Shown: one piece after another, positions 17,352 to 25,973 of the stretch
Layout: each line of letters starts with the position of its first letter
How positions within the stretch are numbered: the stretch's first letter is position 1
Origin: Aurantibacillus circumpalustris
GTDB lineage: Bacteria > Bacteroidota > Bacteroidia > B-17B0 > Aurantibacillaceae
Assembly (NCBI RefSeq): GCF_029625215.1
Contig: NZ_CP121197.1
Coordinates: 310,001 to 374,000 of the forward strand
Direction: 5' to 3'
Length of the DNA: 64,000 bases
Notes under the pieces: generated by a model
Database searches by the model: none
The model's input: the letters and a program-made list of their open reading frames with translations, nothing else
Told to the model about the DNA's origin: nothing
Position numbers and translations under genes: made by a program

Positions 17352-18689
17352 TCACAATTGTGGTAATATCAGTTTTTCCTGATCTTTTTCAGCTAAAGTT
17401 TGTTCATACAAATCTTTGCTTGTTTCAAGATAAAGTTTGTAGGAAACAGAATTGAAATAATATAGAATGACAAAAAACGGAAAGCCGTTTAAAAAGTAAT
17501 GCCCTTGCCGAAAGAGGTTGAGGAGGATCATCACGAGAATGCCATTACTTACAAGCCAGTGATAGGAGTCGTAATGTTCATTCCGCCTCACATAACATTT
17601 GAAAATAAGAATTACGAAAATTCCGATACCAAAAATTCCAGTTTCTGATATTAAGCGTAGCAGCATCGAATTTGCATCGGCTGAATTTAAATTCAAACCA
17701 TACACCTTAATGTTTTTACCAATGGAATATTTTTCAAAGGCGATGGGATGTGAACCGATACCCGTGCCAAAAACAAAATTTTGCTTAAAATTTTCAGTTG
17801 CAACCACAAAATTATTATACAAGATAAAAGATGAACCATGTGTTTTACCCAGCTTAAAGCCTTCTCCTGCAAATAAAGAGGTTAAGCCGTCTAAGCGTTC
17901 CCTAAATTCAGATACATTAGCATAAAGTACATTAAATAAAATAATACCCACAGGAATGGCAATAAAAATATAACGCACCAACCCGAAACTTACTGCCAGT
18001 AAAATAAGTGTTACAAAAACACCGAATTGCCCCACACCGGAAAATGACAAAATGAATACAACTATTATAACAACACTTTGAAATCGCGTATAAAAATAGA
18101 CTTCCTTTCTTAAAAGATTATAAAAAGACACAAAAAATGCAGCTGATAATACAGTGGCTAGATGTGTGGGTTCAGCAAATATTGAGTTCAAGCGGATACC
18201 GAACATGCCTCCTTTAATAACACCCCATTTATTTAAAATAAAACCAAACCAATACCCCCACTCAAAACCTATTTGAAAACTCACAAATTGAAAGACTCCG
18301 AGTAAGGCTGCTATGTAACAGCCTTTTAAATACCATTGAAATAGCTGTTCAACATTATAGTCAAACTCAACTACCACATAATAATAAAAAAAATAAGATA
18401 AGCTTAAACCAATAAATACCTTGAAAAACAAGGCAGCAGTATTGTTTCCGTAAAAAACATTTACCATTCCCACTAGCAAAAGCGTAAGAAAAATAAAGAA
18501 CAGACTCCGGTTAATACCGTAACGTACAAAAAACGTAGGCAATAAAATCAAATAAACCAAATACCCAAACTGAAATTCAACCGGTTCTTTAAAAAAGACA
18601 ACCGAATTAATAAAAACGGAAAGATATATAAATACCACCATCACTAGAGTCTTTCGATCTAATACGATACTGTGATTTAGTGAGTGCAT
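17352..18689 (-). CDS. O-antigen ligase/polymerase-like membrane protein
   Basis: A 445-residue protein with around ten hydrophobic segments and a large periplasmic loop (about residues 255-340) near the C-terminal third, the usual layout of Wzy polymerases and WaaL-type ligases. The loop holds FGTGIGSHP, a common Wzy/WaaL-like signature region. It would polymerise or ligate undecaprenyl-linked glycan at the periplasmic face. The nearby locus exports by Wzm/Wzt, which normally pairs with a ligase rather than a Wzy polymerase, so a ligase role is the better inference. It is separated from the main minus-strand run by a plus-strand acyltransferase and converges with bshC. Confidence 0.75.
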   Translation of the reverse strand: MHSLNHSIVLDRKTLVMVVFIYLSVFINSVVFFKEPVEFQFGYLVYLILLPTFFVRYGINRSLFFIFLTLLLVGMVNVFYGNNTAALFFKVFIGLSLSYFFYYYVVVEFDYNVEQLFQWYLKGCYIAALLGVFQFVSFQIGFEWGYWFGFILNKWGVIKGGMFGIRLNSIFAEPTHLATVLSAAFFVSFYNLLRKEVYFYTRFQSVVIIVVFILSFSGVGQFGVFVTLILLAVSFGLVRYIFIAIPVGIILFNVLYANVSEFRERLDGLTSLFAGEGFKLGKTHGSSFILYNNFVVATENFKQNFVFGTGIGSHPIAFEKYSIGKNIKVYGLNLNSADANSMLLRLISETGIFGIGIFVILIFKCYVRRNEHYDSYHWLVSNGILVMILLNLFRQGHYFLNGFPFFVILYYFNSVSYKLYLETSKDLYEQTLAEKDQEKLILPQL

Positions 18690-18835
18690 GGTTAATTATT
18701 ATTACAAACTAGTGTAAAAATACAGAATATTGAAGCGAAAAACGGCTTCTCTTTTAATAAAAACAGTACTTTTACGCAGTTTTATTTTAAACACACAAGT
18801 ACACTCTTAACAACAGATCGGCTTTATTTGACACA

Positions 18836-19975
18836 ATGAGTTCTGAAAAAACTGTTTTTTTCTCCGGCATCAATGGTCTGCGTTTTTTTGCAGCACTCGC
18901 GGTTATTATTACCCATACGGAATTAATGAAAGGGGTTTTTGGATTTACAAATTACTGGGACTCACCGCTTATTTTTAATTTAGGAGGCCTGGGTGTTTAT
19001 TTCTTTTTTGTATTAAGCGGTTTTTTAATTACTTACTTGCTGTTGAAGGAAAAAGAAAAATTTGGGCGCATCCATGTGAAAGCATTTTATATGAGGCGGA
19101 TCTTAAGAATATGGCCTCTTTATTACTTAATACTTTTGCTAGGCTTTTTTATTTTACCTCACTTCAGTCAGATCCAAATCCCTTATTTACTGACAGATTT
19201 TAATGACTATTTTGGCACTAACCTACTCTTCTATTTATTGATTTTACCAAATGTTGCTTATTCGTTTTTTACCGCAGTACCTCATATTGGTCAGTCATGG
19301 TCTATTGGCATAGAAGAGCAGTTTTATATTGTTTGGCCTTGGTTAATCTCCAGAAGTAAAAATATACTAAAAACACTTTTTGTTGTAGTAATCGCGCTTA
19401 TTTTGTTTAAAGTAGTCATTTTAGTTTTAGGCCATTTTTATTCACAAGACAATTGGTACGCTGGCATTAAAAGACTCGTTGCCATGTCCAAATTCGAGTG
19501 CATGGCCATTGGAGGATTTGGGGCCTTTTACCTTTTTACCAACAAAACTTCTATTCTTAATTTTGCTTACAAAAAACTGGTACTCTTTACTGCTTTGGGT
19601 TTAATTCCAATTCTTGTATACATTACCCCAGATTTCATTCAAGACGGCATTCATCTTGTTTATTCAATTTTATTTCTCATCGTTATACTAAATGTGGCCA
19701 AACGCGACAAACTATTTGAAAATCCAGTCTTATCTTATTTAGGGAAAATATCCTATGGGATATATATGTACCACTTGATGATTATTCCAATAGTGCTTTT
19801 TGCCTTTAAGCATTATTTAATTCTGGATGAAGGATTTCTACTGAATACACTTATATACCTTGCAGTTATTTCAATTACTATAATGGTCTCTGCATTATCT
19901 TACAACTTGTTCGAGAACTATTTCATTCGTCTCAAACATACATTTTCACTTATAAAATCGGGAAAAAAGGACTGA
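18836..19975 (+). CDS. Acyltransferase 3 (OafA/YrhL family)
   Basis: A 379-residue integral membrane acyltransferase that would move acyl (usually acetyl) groups to extracytoplasmic glycans. Motifs: the N-terminal GLRFFAALAVIITH with the conserved Arg and His, FFFVLSGFLIT, YMRRILRIWPLYY, and QSWSIGIEEQFYIVWP. About ten membrane segments fill the rest. It lies opposite the main operon and diverges from the ligase-like gene, so it has its own promoter. A hairpin terminator follows. It is a second, distinct family member from the 20247-21284 product. Confidence 0.88.
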   Translation: MSSEKTVFFSGINGLRFFAALAVIITHTELMKGVFGFTNYWDSPLIFNLGGLGVYFFFVLSGFLITYLLLKEKEKFGRIHVKAFYMRRILRIWPLYYLILLLGFFILPHFSQIQIPYLLTDFNDYFGTNLLFYLLILPNVAYSFFTAVPHIGQSWSIGIEEQFYIVWPWLISRSKNILKTLFVVVIALILFKVVILVLGHFYSQDNWYAGIKRLVAMSKFECMAIGGFGAFYLFTNKTSILNFAYKKLVLFTALGLIPILVYITPDFIQDGIHLVYSILFLIVILNVAKRDKLFENPVLSYLGKISYGIYMYHLMIIPIVLFAFKHYLILDEGFLLNTLIYLAVISITIMVSALSYNLFENYFIRLKHTFSLIKSGKKD

Positions 19976-20008
19976 TATATCAGTCGGTAAATACATTTTT
20001 GGTATTTA

Positions 20009-20033
20009 ATAAAAGTGGAGAACCCACTTTTAT
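20009..20033 (+). terminator. Hairpin terminator after acyltransferase
   Basis: A perfect 10-bp stem ATAAAAGTGG (20009-20018)/CCACTTTTAT (20024-20033) with a 5-nt loop lies 34 bp after the acyltransferase stop. It is followed by a short T-rich stretch on the plus strand. Confidence 0.6.
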
Positions 20034-20090
20034 CGTCTTTCTATGAATATAACTAACTTATATTATTAGCTTAATTGCTTAAACCCTAAA

Positions 20091-20246
20091 TAGACAGTTG
20101 AAAAAATCAACTGCCTACGATATAAGTTATTGTAAGCATTTCACTGCAAGTAGCTGAAAAGAAATGCTAACAATAACTAAATCGGGATTACCCGCATTAA
20201 GGCAGGTAGTTCACCTTTTTCAAAGGCTTCTACTGTCTAAATGCGG
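20091..20246 (-). ncRNA. Candidate structured RNA or repeat element
   Basis: Three consecutive hairpins directly follow the stop codon of the minus-strand acyltransferase. (a) 20192-20246: outer CCGCATT/AATGCGG, then CAG(G)TAG/CTACTG, then CCTTT/AAAGG. (b) 20125-20142 pairs with 20161-20178 (17 of 18, AGTTATTGT(A/T)AGCATTTC). (c) CAGTTGA/TCAACTG at 20095-20113 with an A5 loop. No ORF. The stems are too long and ordered for chance. It could be a 3'-end processing or terminating structure of the 34-kb transcript, a small RNA, or a non-autonomous repeat. Strand is inferred from its position. Confidence 0.45.
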
Positions 20247-21284
20247 TTAAAAAGGCGTTTGGATTGATTTTTTATATTGACGAAATGAAAACTCCTCCCT
20301 CAACATCATCATTGGGTGTTCGTAAAAATAATAGATGATAAAAGAGCATAAATATATCACACTCAAACAAAGCATAAATCCAGCTAGTTGATTTGAGAGA
20401 TAAATAAAACGATAAACTTCCATATGAATCAAATAAATAGAATAGGTTAAAATACTCGTCCAGGTTATTGGCAAATATAAAAACTTGAACTGCTTAAGTT
20501 TTATGTTTACAAATTCGGACTGCTCAACAAAAGGGACAATAAAAGTAATAGAAACGCTCAGTAAAAACACCCATACAACTCTATAAAACACATCAAAAAG
20601 TGGCACTAATTTTATATCGCCTAAAGAAAATGTTAGTAGAACAACGGCACATAAACCAACCACAAAAAGCGGTAGGGAATTCAATTTCAGATAAAGGTAA
20701 TTGAACTTTAGCTTCAAAAGTGCCAAAAACACTCCTATAAGCATACAGTCAAACTGATAAAGGATAATTCCTTTTTCAAAATAATTCCACATAAAACGGG
20801 CGCAAAAAAAGAGAATAATAATCGTCAATAGAAAATACAAAAACTTTTTTTTCTCAATACCATTTCTAAAAAAAAGAAAAGTAGCTAAAGGTAAAAAAAT
20901 GTAAAACCATTCTTCTACTACTAAACTCCATGAAACACTGAAGAAACTAATGCCAACAAAATTAGCCTGAAGAAAGAAAAAATAAACAATCATTTTCCAT
21001 CCAAAGGGATTTGAATAAAATAAAATTTTTAAAACGAGTATTAAATAATACAGAGGAAGCGTTCTGTACCAGCGGCGTTTCCAGAATTTTAAAACTTCGT
21101 TGGATGAGGCTCCGGCTGTGAATTGTTTAATCAGAATCTGACCAATTAGGAACCCACTCAGAATAAAAAAAAATTGAACTCCAACTAAGCCCAACTCAAC
21201 CGAAAAACTAAAATAATGCGCGATGATAACCAAGAAGATCGAAACTGCCCTTATAATATCTAGTCCGAAGTTCCTATTCTGCAT
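20247..21284 (-). CDS. Acyltransferase 3 family protein
   Basis: A 345-residue membrane acyltransferase with the same family signatures as the plus-strand neighbour but clearly divergent: FGLDIIRAVSIFLVIIAH, FFFILSGFLIG, WKRRWYRTLPLYYL and SWSLVVEEWFYIFLP. About ten membrane segments. It would add acetyl or a similar acyl group to glycan at the membrane. Its start overlaps the end of the upstream glycosyltransferase by 11 bp, so it is the last gene of the long operon. A multi-hairpin element abuts its stop. Confidence 0.87.
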   Translation of the reverse strand: MQNRNFGLDIIRAVSIFLVIIAHYFSFSVELGLVGVQFFFILSGFLIGQILIKQFTAGASSNEVLKFWKRRWYRTLPLYYLILVLKILFYSNPFGWKMIVYFFFLQANFVGISFFSVSWSLVVEEWFYIFLPLATFLFFRNGIEKKKFLYFLLTIIILFFCARFMWNYFEKGIILYQFDCMLIGVFLALLKLKFNYLYLKLNSLPLFVVGLCAVVLLTFSLGDIKLVPLFDVFYRVVWVFLLSVSITFIVPFVEQSEFVNIKLKQFKFLYLPITWTSILTYSIYLIHMEVYRFIYLSNQLAGFMLCLSVIYLCSFIIYYFYEHPMMMLREEFSFRQYKKSIQTPF

Positions 21285-22467
21285 TGTGGTTTATAAGTTC
21301 ATTCATATTAAGATTTTCTAATAAAACTTTATAAGCTGTATTATTCACTGAAGACTCTTTTGTAAAATCTTTTATAGCAAGTTCAAAACAATGTTGTTTC
21401 ATTTTTGAGCTTGCCGTTGACAAAAAAGTCCAGTCTTTTGTATCAAGCTTTAATACATGGCCACAATGATTCTTTGCAACATACTCACTAAAATCTCCCA
21501 GATTTTCAGAAATTAATACTGGCAGACCAGCGTACAAGTATTCTGCAAATTTTACCGGCGAGGCAACCTTGTTAGTAGTTGATTGCTCCCTAATTAATAT
21601 ACCATAGTCACCGCATTGCAAATAGTTCAGGACTTCCTCATGCGCAACCCATTTAATAGCGATTCGGTCAACATATTTTTTCTTAAACTTCTTAATATCT
21701 TCAGTTTCTTTAGACAAAAAAAGTAGTTTAACTCTTGGATCGCTGTCTAGAATCGGAGTTACCATCTTCTCTAACAAGGCGAAAGATTGCCAGGGTGCAG
21801 TGGATCCGGAATAAACAAATACGATGTCTGATTCTTTGAACCCCAAACTTTTTCTTAGGTTTAAGACACTCGTCGACACACGGTAGCCAGTTTCGCTAAA
21901 GTGTTTCGTGTCCAAGGTACAAGGAATGACAACGTGTTTGTTGTCGTTATAGCCATACTCTTTTCGCCAATAGTCAATCAATTGATTTGATACAGCCATT
22001 CTAAAATCACTTTTATTTACCGCATCTTTTTCAATTTGCAAGGTGTTTTTTCTGAAGTAGTCGATCGGAAACACGTCGTATTCAGAAATTTCAGCGGCCA
22101 AGGCGCTTCGTCCATCTAAAACAACTAGCTTTAGTAATCCAAAGCTCCTTATCCGCAAAGCCATTTTGGTACAAAAGGCATTTCTACAAATTGCACTACG
22201 TTCTCCCGTAAACAGACAAATGAAAAACAAAAAAAAGGCTGTTAACTCAAAATTCTTTAATCCCGGAAAAGCTGGAAACACGATTGCACTTGGCGACATG
22301 GCCTTAAGTTTTTTTCTGGCATCCGTTTTTAATAATTCTCTCACAGACAAAAAAGCCACAATTCGAATTTTAAATTTACTTATCTTATTCAAATGATGGC
22401 ATACATCCACCACCTGACTGGAATAAATACCGGGATGAAATTGATCTAATAAAGTAATGTATAACAT
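21274..22467 (-). CDS. Glycosyltransferase, GT4-like
   Basis: A 397-residue GT-B glycosyltransferase, probably cytoplasmic or membrane-associated. The C-terminal Rossmann half has the family pattern VFVYSGSTAPWQ, a VKLLFLSKE strand, then KWVAHEEVLNYLQCGDYGILIRE and a nucleotide-sugar site around SPVKFAEYLYAGLPVLIS. The N-terminal acceptor half is divergent. It overlaps wecB at its 5' end (the start shares a base with the wecB stop) and the acyltransferase at its 3' end, so it is translationally coupled. Donor and acceptor are unknown; UDP-ManNAc made by WecB is a candidate donor. Confidence 0.82.
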   Translation of the reverse strand: MLYITLLDQFHPGIYSSQVVDVCHHLNKISKFKIRIVAFLSVRELLKTDARKKLKAMSPSAIVFPAFPGLKNFELTAFFLFFICLFTGERSAICRNAFCTKMALRIRSFGLLKLVVLDGRSALAAEISEYDVFPIDYFRKNTLQIEKDAVNKSDFRMAVSNQLIDYWRKEYGYNDNKHVVIPCTLDTKHFSETGYRVSTSVLNLRKSLGFKESDIVFVYSGSTAPWQSFALLEKMVTPILDSDPRVKLLFLSKETEDIKKFKKKYVDRIAIKWVAHEEVLNYLQCGDYGILIREQSTTNKVASPVKFAEYLYAGLPVLISENLGDFSEYVAKNHCGHVLKLDTKDWTFLSTASSKMKQHCFELAIKDFTKESSVNNTAYKVLLENLNMNELINHNAE

Positions 22468-23564
22468 CAGAAAGGAAATGAATCCATTAATTTGACTATT
22501 CGCTCAGTCGATTTACCATCCCATAAAGGTGGTATTTGTCCTTTCTTATAAGAACCATCTTCTATACTTTTAATTGTATTTTTAATTTGTTTGATATCAA
22601 AAGGTAATAAAGTATTTGTGCCCAAATTTACCGTGCTAGGTCTTTCAGTATTTGGACGCAGCGTTATACAAGGTTTTAAGCGAAAGGTGCTTTCCTCCTG
22701 AATGCCGCCACTATCAGTTAATATGAAACGACAATCAGCAATGAGTTTTTGAAAAGCGAAATAATCAAGTGGCTCTGTGATTATAATATTTGTGATTGCG
22801 TTAAAACGCTCGTATAATTCAAATTTTTTAAGGTTATTAATTGTACGTGGATGAACCGGAAAAACAACTTTGTATGCATTTGAAAGATATTCTAGAAGAT
22901 CTAATAGTTTTTCCAGCTCTTTCACATTATCAACCGTAGCAGGTCTGTGAATAGTCATTAGCACAAACTTACCAAGCTCTAGTTGTAATTCAGTAATTAT
23001 GGCGGAACTTTGAATCTTCTCCTCGAAAGCCACCATCGTATCTATCATTGTGTTACCAACAAAAAAAATCTGCCCGTCTTGTTTACCTTCCTTTTTTAAA
23101 TGCTCCGTACCACTTTGCTCCGTAACAAAATAATAATCTGCAATTTCATCCGATAAAATTCGGTTAATTTCTTCCGGCATTGTTCGATCAAAACTTCTGA
23201 GTCCGCTTTCTAAATGAGCAATTTTTAAACCCAGTTTATTAGCAGTAAGAGCTGCCGCGAAAGTTGAATTCACATCGCCTACTACAATAATTAACTGAGG
23301 ATTGTATTCTTTGCAAACTCTTTCAAGACCTATCATAATCTCAGCCATTTGTGTATTGGCAGAAGTGTTGGAAATGTTCAAAAAATAATCAGGTACTAAT
23401 TCAAATTGCTCAAAAAATACATCAGCCATTTTTGCATCGTAATGCTGACCAGTATGCACAATCTTAAATTCAAGCGATGGATATTCTTTGGCGCATCTTT
23501 TGAATTGCGTCACTTTAATAAAGTTAGGCCGGGTTCCAACGACTATAAGTATTTTTTTTGACAT
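22467..23564 (-). CDS. wecB: UDP-N-acetylglucosamine 2-epimerase (non-hydrolysing)
   Basis: Interconverts UDP-GlcNAc and UDP-ManNAc for polysaccharide synthesis. The 365 residues match the WecB/MnaA family: GTRPNFIK at the N-terminus, HTGQHYD, HLESGLRSFDRTMPEEINR and LTDSGGIQEE with the expected acidic and His residues. Length is normal. It supplies an N-acetylmannosamine precursor, consistent with a downstream amidotransferase acting on acetamido sugars. Flanked by an unknown gene upstream (6 bp gap) and an overlapping GT4. Confidence 0.93.
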   Translation of the reverse strand: MSKKILIVVGTRPNFIKVTQFKRCAKEYPSLEFKIVHTGQHYDAKMADVFFEQFELVPDYFLNISNTSANTQMAEIMIGLERVCKEYNPQLIIVVGDVNSTFAAALTANKLGLKIAHLESGLRSFDRTMPEEINRILSDEIADYYFVTEQSGTEHLKKEGKQDGQIFFVGNTMIDTMVAFEEKIQSSAIITELQLELGKFVLMTIHRPATVDNVKELEKLLDLLEYLSNAYKVVFPVHPRTINNLKKFELYERFNAITNIIITEPLDYFAFQKLIADCRFILTDSGGIQEESTFRLKPCITLRPNTERPSTVNLGTNTLLPFDIKQIKNTIKSIEDGSYKKGQIPPLWDGKSTERIVKLMDSFPF

Positions 23565-23570
23565 GGTTAA

Positions 23571-24554
23571 TTACTTTCTATTTGGTTCATAGTTTGCTGC
23601 TCTTAACACATCGTTTACCATCATTCTTCCACCTGGTACATTAATTATTTCTTTCGCAAATGTGTCTTTTATAGTTTCATTATTTAATAGCATTTTTATC
23701 CACTTTTGATAATATGTCGGCACATCTTTCGAAGCGAGCATAGACTTTAAAAACTCCTTGTCATCAAATCCCATGCGTTGCATGAAGGCAAAAACTGTTT
23801 GGATAGAATAGTCATCGACTTCTGGGCCGGCTTGAGCGCGTGTGGGTGCGAAAAAATCATCTTCGGGTATGCCGTAAAAATTATTTTCCTTAACGAAATA
23901 TTGATAGGTGTCTTTCGCAGCAATTCCAATTTTTTTATCAAGACCCAAAATATAAATTAATTTACGCAATGGTACTTTAATCATCTTTAACAATGGGTTA
24001 CTGCGAAGTGCATCCGTAGCTCTTTTCTTATCTGGGCTCCATAAAACAAGTGTTGCTGATAGAGAGATAGGATTTACTACTGCATGCGGTTCCCAGGCAT
24101 CCACCATATGCATTGGTCTTTCTGCTTGTGTAAAATGTTCGCGCACCCGTAAGTCTGTTTTTTTTGTGTTAGGATCAGTATTAAAATCCTTTTCAAAAAT
24201 AAGCGCTTCGTAACCCGAACCGTAAGCTGCGTAACTTGTTAGCAAATAATTATTGTGATGATGAATAGCAGAAGCAACAACATGAGGCTCGTATGTTTTA
24301 AGAGGAACAAACAAATGTACTTTGATGTAAAAGTCATCGTTTTCATAGACATAGAAAAACGGGATTTCGTACATCGTCCATTTACGTTGTAAATAGCCCT
24401 TATCACTGAGGTTTTGCTTAAAAAGATCAAACCAAAATGTTTTATCTTTTCCCATTTGAACAATAAACTCTGACGCGCGTTTGTGAAATTCGTAACGATC
24501 CTGAATCGAACTATTTAGATCGATAACTTTTTGTACATATGTATTTGAATGCAT
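23571..24554 (-). CDS. Hypothetical protein, possibly cupin-like
   Basis: A 327-residue soluble protein I cannot assign. A His cluster HHHNN (about residues 98-102), GSGYE fifteen residues on, and a later EPHAVV (about 155-160) followed by a hydrophobic strand TLVLWSPD recall the metal-binding order of cysteine-dioxygenase-like cupins, but this is only a pattern match. The C-terminal third looks helical. It has no signal peptide or membrane segment. It sits 6 bp upstream of wecB in the polysaccharide operon, so a role in a sugar or substituent modification is likely by context. Confidence 0.5.
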   Translation of the reverse strand: MHSNTYVQKVIDLNSSIQDRYEFHKRASEFIVQMGKDKTFWFDLFKQNLSDKGYLQRKWTMYEIPFFYVYENDDFYIKVHLFVPLKTYEPHVVASAIHHHNNYLLTSYAAYGSGYEALIFEKDFNTDPNTKKTDLRVREHFTQAERPMHMVDAWEPHAVVNPISLSATLVLWSPDKKRATDALRSNPLLKMIKVPLRKLIYILGLDKKIGIAAKDTYQYFVKENNFYGIPEDDFFAPTRAQAGPEVDDYSIQTVFAFMQRMGFDDKEFLKSMLASKDVPTYYQKWIKMLLNNETIKDTFAKEIINVPGGRMMVNDVLRAANYEPNRK

Positions 24555-24602
24555 TGTGAGATTATTTTAGTGATTACTACTTATGTAAATACGAAGCGTT
24601 TA

Positions 24603-25814
24603 TTAATTTTTAAAATTCTTTAATGCATTTAAAAAATTATCTGTTACTGAAGAAAAAGTATATTGCTTTACGTCAAAATAATCTCGCTCGAAAGGCACAT
24701 TTCCATTTAAATACTGTGGCAAATCGCGTTCCATGTTTTCAGGCAATATATGAACACCAACCCGATTTTCTCTAACAAATCTTCCTACATCACCTTCTTC
24801 TCCAATATAGAGTATCGGTGTATGAGTATAAATTATTTCAAAAAATTTTGTGGAAATTAAATCTTTATCTGATGGCGGAAAAAACGCTAAGTAAGCAGCA
24901 GATTTTTTAATCCTTGAAAACAATTCTTCTTCGGGAACAAAGGTATGTTTTTGAACACTTCCATTAGCGAAATGTGAGTCTAATAATGGGTAAGTGCTCC
25001 CGGTGTAGATATCCCATTTAAAACCTGAATCTGGATTTGTTTTCACCACTTCGGCAAGTTTTTTGAGATAACCTTCAATTCCGGGATACAAACTGCCACC
25101 ATAAATAAATCCTTGTCTTTTTTCTTCTGTGGTGGATTTGGGAAATTTATCCGGATCATAAGCATGTGCGAGCAAATAGAGTTTAAAGGAAAACGCAGGG
25201 TATTTTTTTCTTAAAAAATTCCCCATGTGTTCGGTGGGAAAACAAACCATATCACATGCTTCCATCATTACCTTTTCTGATAACTCTTGGAAATTTTTCT
25301 TTGCACTTGCTAAAATCGGTATGCCATAATAGCTTCCCCAGGTCCATGGATCGCGAAGGTCGCCTACATACTTTATTTCTTTGTTCCGTTTTTTAAAGAG
25401 TGATCCGTAATATAATAAAGAGAAAGGTGCACCCGTTACCACCAAAACATCAATAGGTTTTTTATGATGAATGTTTTCTAAAGCGCTTAGCATAGGTTTT
25501 TTCCATGCATACGCTCTGTCAAATAAATTCTGTTTGGTGAAAGCACTTAAAACACGCGTGTAAAAAACGTATTTTAATTTATCCATTAAAGATTTTGTAT
25601 AACCACTCAGCCAATCTGGATAACATTTTGGTAAGACCTTTACATTTATACCAGGAAATTCTTTTTCATACCACTCCTTATTTTCCTGATCACTCGCACA
25701 AATTACTGTGACTTCATGTCCTTTTTTTGCCAACTGCTGACTGAATTTGGCCCAGCGTCTGCCCCCAATTTCTTTAGAAGGTGGGAAGGTGTAAGAGACA
25801 ATGGTGAAATGCAT
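24603..25814 (-). CDS. Glycosyltransferase, GT4 family
   Basis: A 403-residue GT-B glycosyltransferase. The N-terminus has the GT4 acceptor-domain hallmark: SYTFPPSKEIGGRRW, then LAKKGHEVTVICA. The middle contains KYVGDLRDPWTWG. The C-terminal donor domain has GFIYGGSLYPGIEG and a KFFEIIYTHTPILYIG segment equivalent to the E-x7-E region. The role is transfer of a sugar from a nucleotide donor during repeat-unit assembly. It stands 159 bp downstream of the amidotransferase fusion, a gap holding only a short CTTGC/GCAAG hairpin and one CTAAG/CTTAG-type intergenic repeat. Confidence 0.85.
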   Translation of the reverse strand: MHFTIVSYTFPPSKEIGGRRWAKFSQQLAKKGHEVTVICASDQENKEWYEKEFPGINVKVLPKCYPDWLSGYTKSLMDKLKYVFYTRVLSAFTKQNLFDRAYAWKKPMLSALENIHHKKPIDVLVVTGAPFSLLYYGSLFKKRNKEIKYVGDLRDPWTWGSYYGIPILASAKKNFQELSEKVMMEACDMVCFPTEHMGNFLRKKYPAFSFKLYLLAHAYDPDKFPKSTTEEKRQGFIYGGSLYPGIEGYLKKLAEVVKTNPDSGFKWDIYTGSTYPLLDSHFANGSVQKHTFVPEEELFSRIKKSAAYLAFFPPSDKDLISTKFFEIIYTHTPILYIGEEGDVGRFVRENRVGVHILPENMERDLPQYLNGNVPFERDYFDVKQYTFSSVTDNFLNALKNFKN

Positions 25815-25973
25815 TTTAATTATGGGAATTTAAATTTTAATTAGTTTTGGAATTCAATCTTGCTTTATATTAGCAAGTGAAAATTAATAAAATCAAGTAC
25901 TTCGATTTGATCTGCTATAAACAATACTTAGTGTTTCTGAGTGCGCTAAGTGCCTTAGTGGTTCTATAAATTC

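Noticed and set aside
20091-20246. Hairpin element as a retron msr-msd or integron attC site
   Set aside because: There is no reverse transcriptase or integron integrase nearby, and the stem sequences do not match the attC box pattern.
25866-25885. CTTGC/GCAAG hairpin before a GT4 gene as a terminator
   Set aside because: The stem is only 5 bp with a 9-nt loop and lacks a T run; the operon probably continues.
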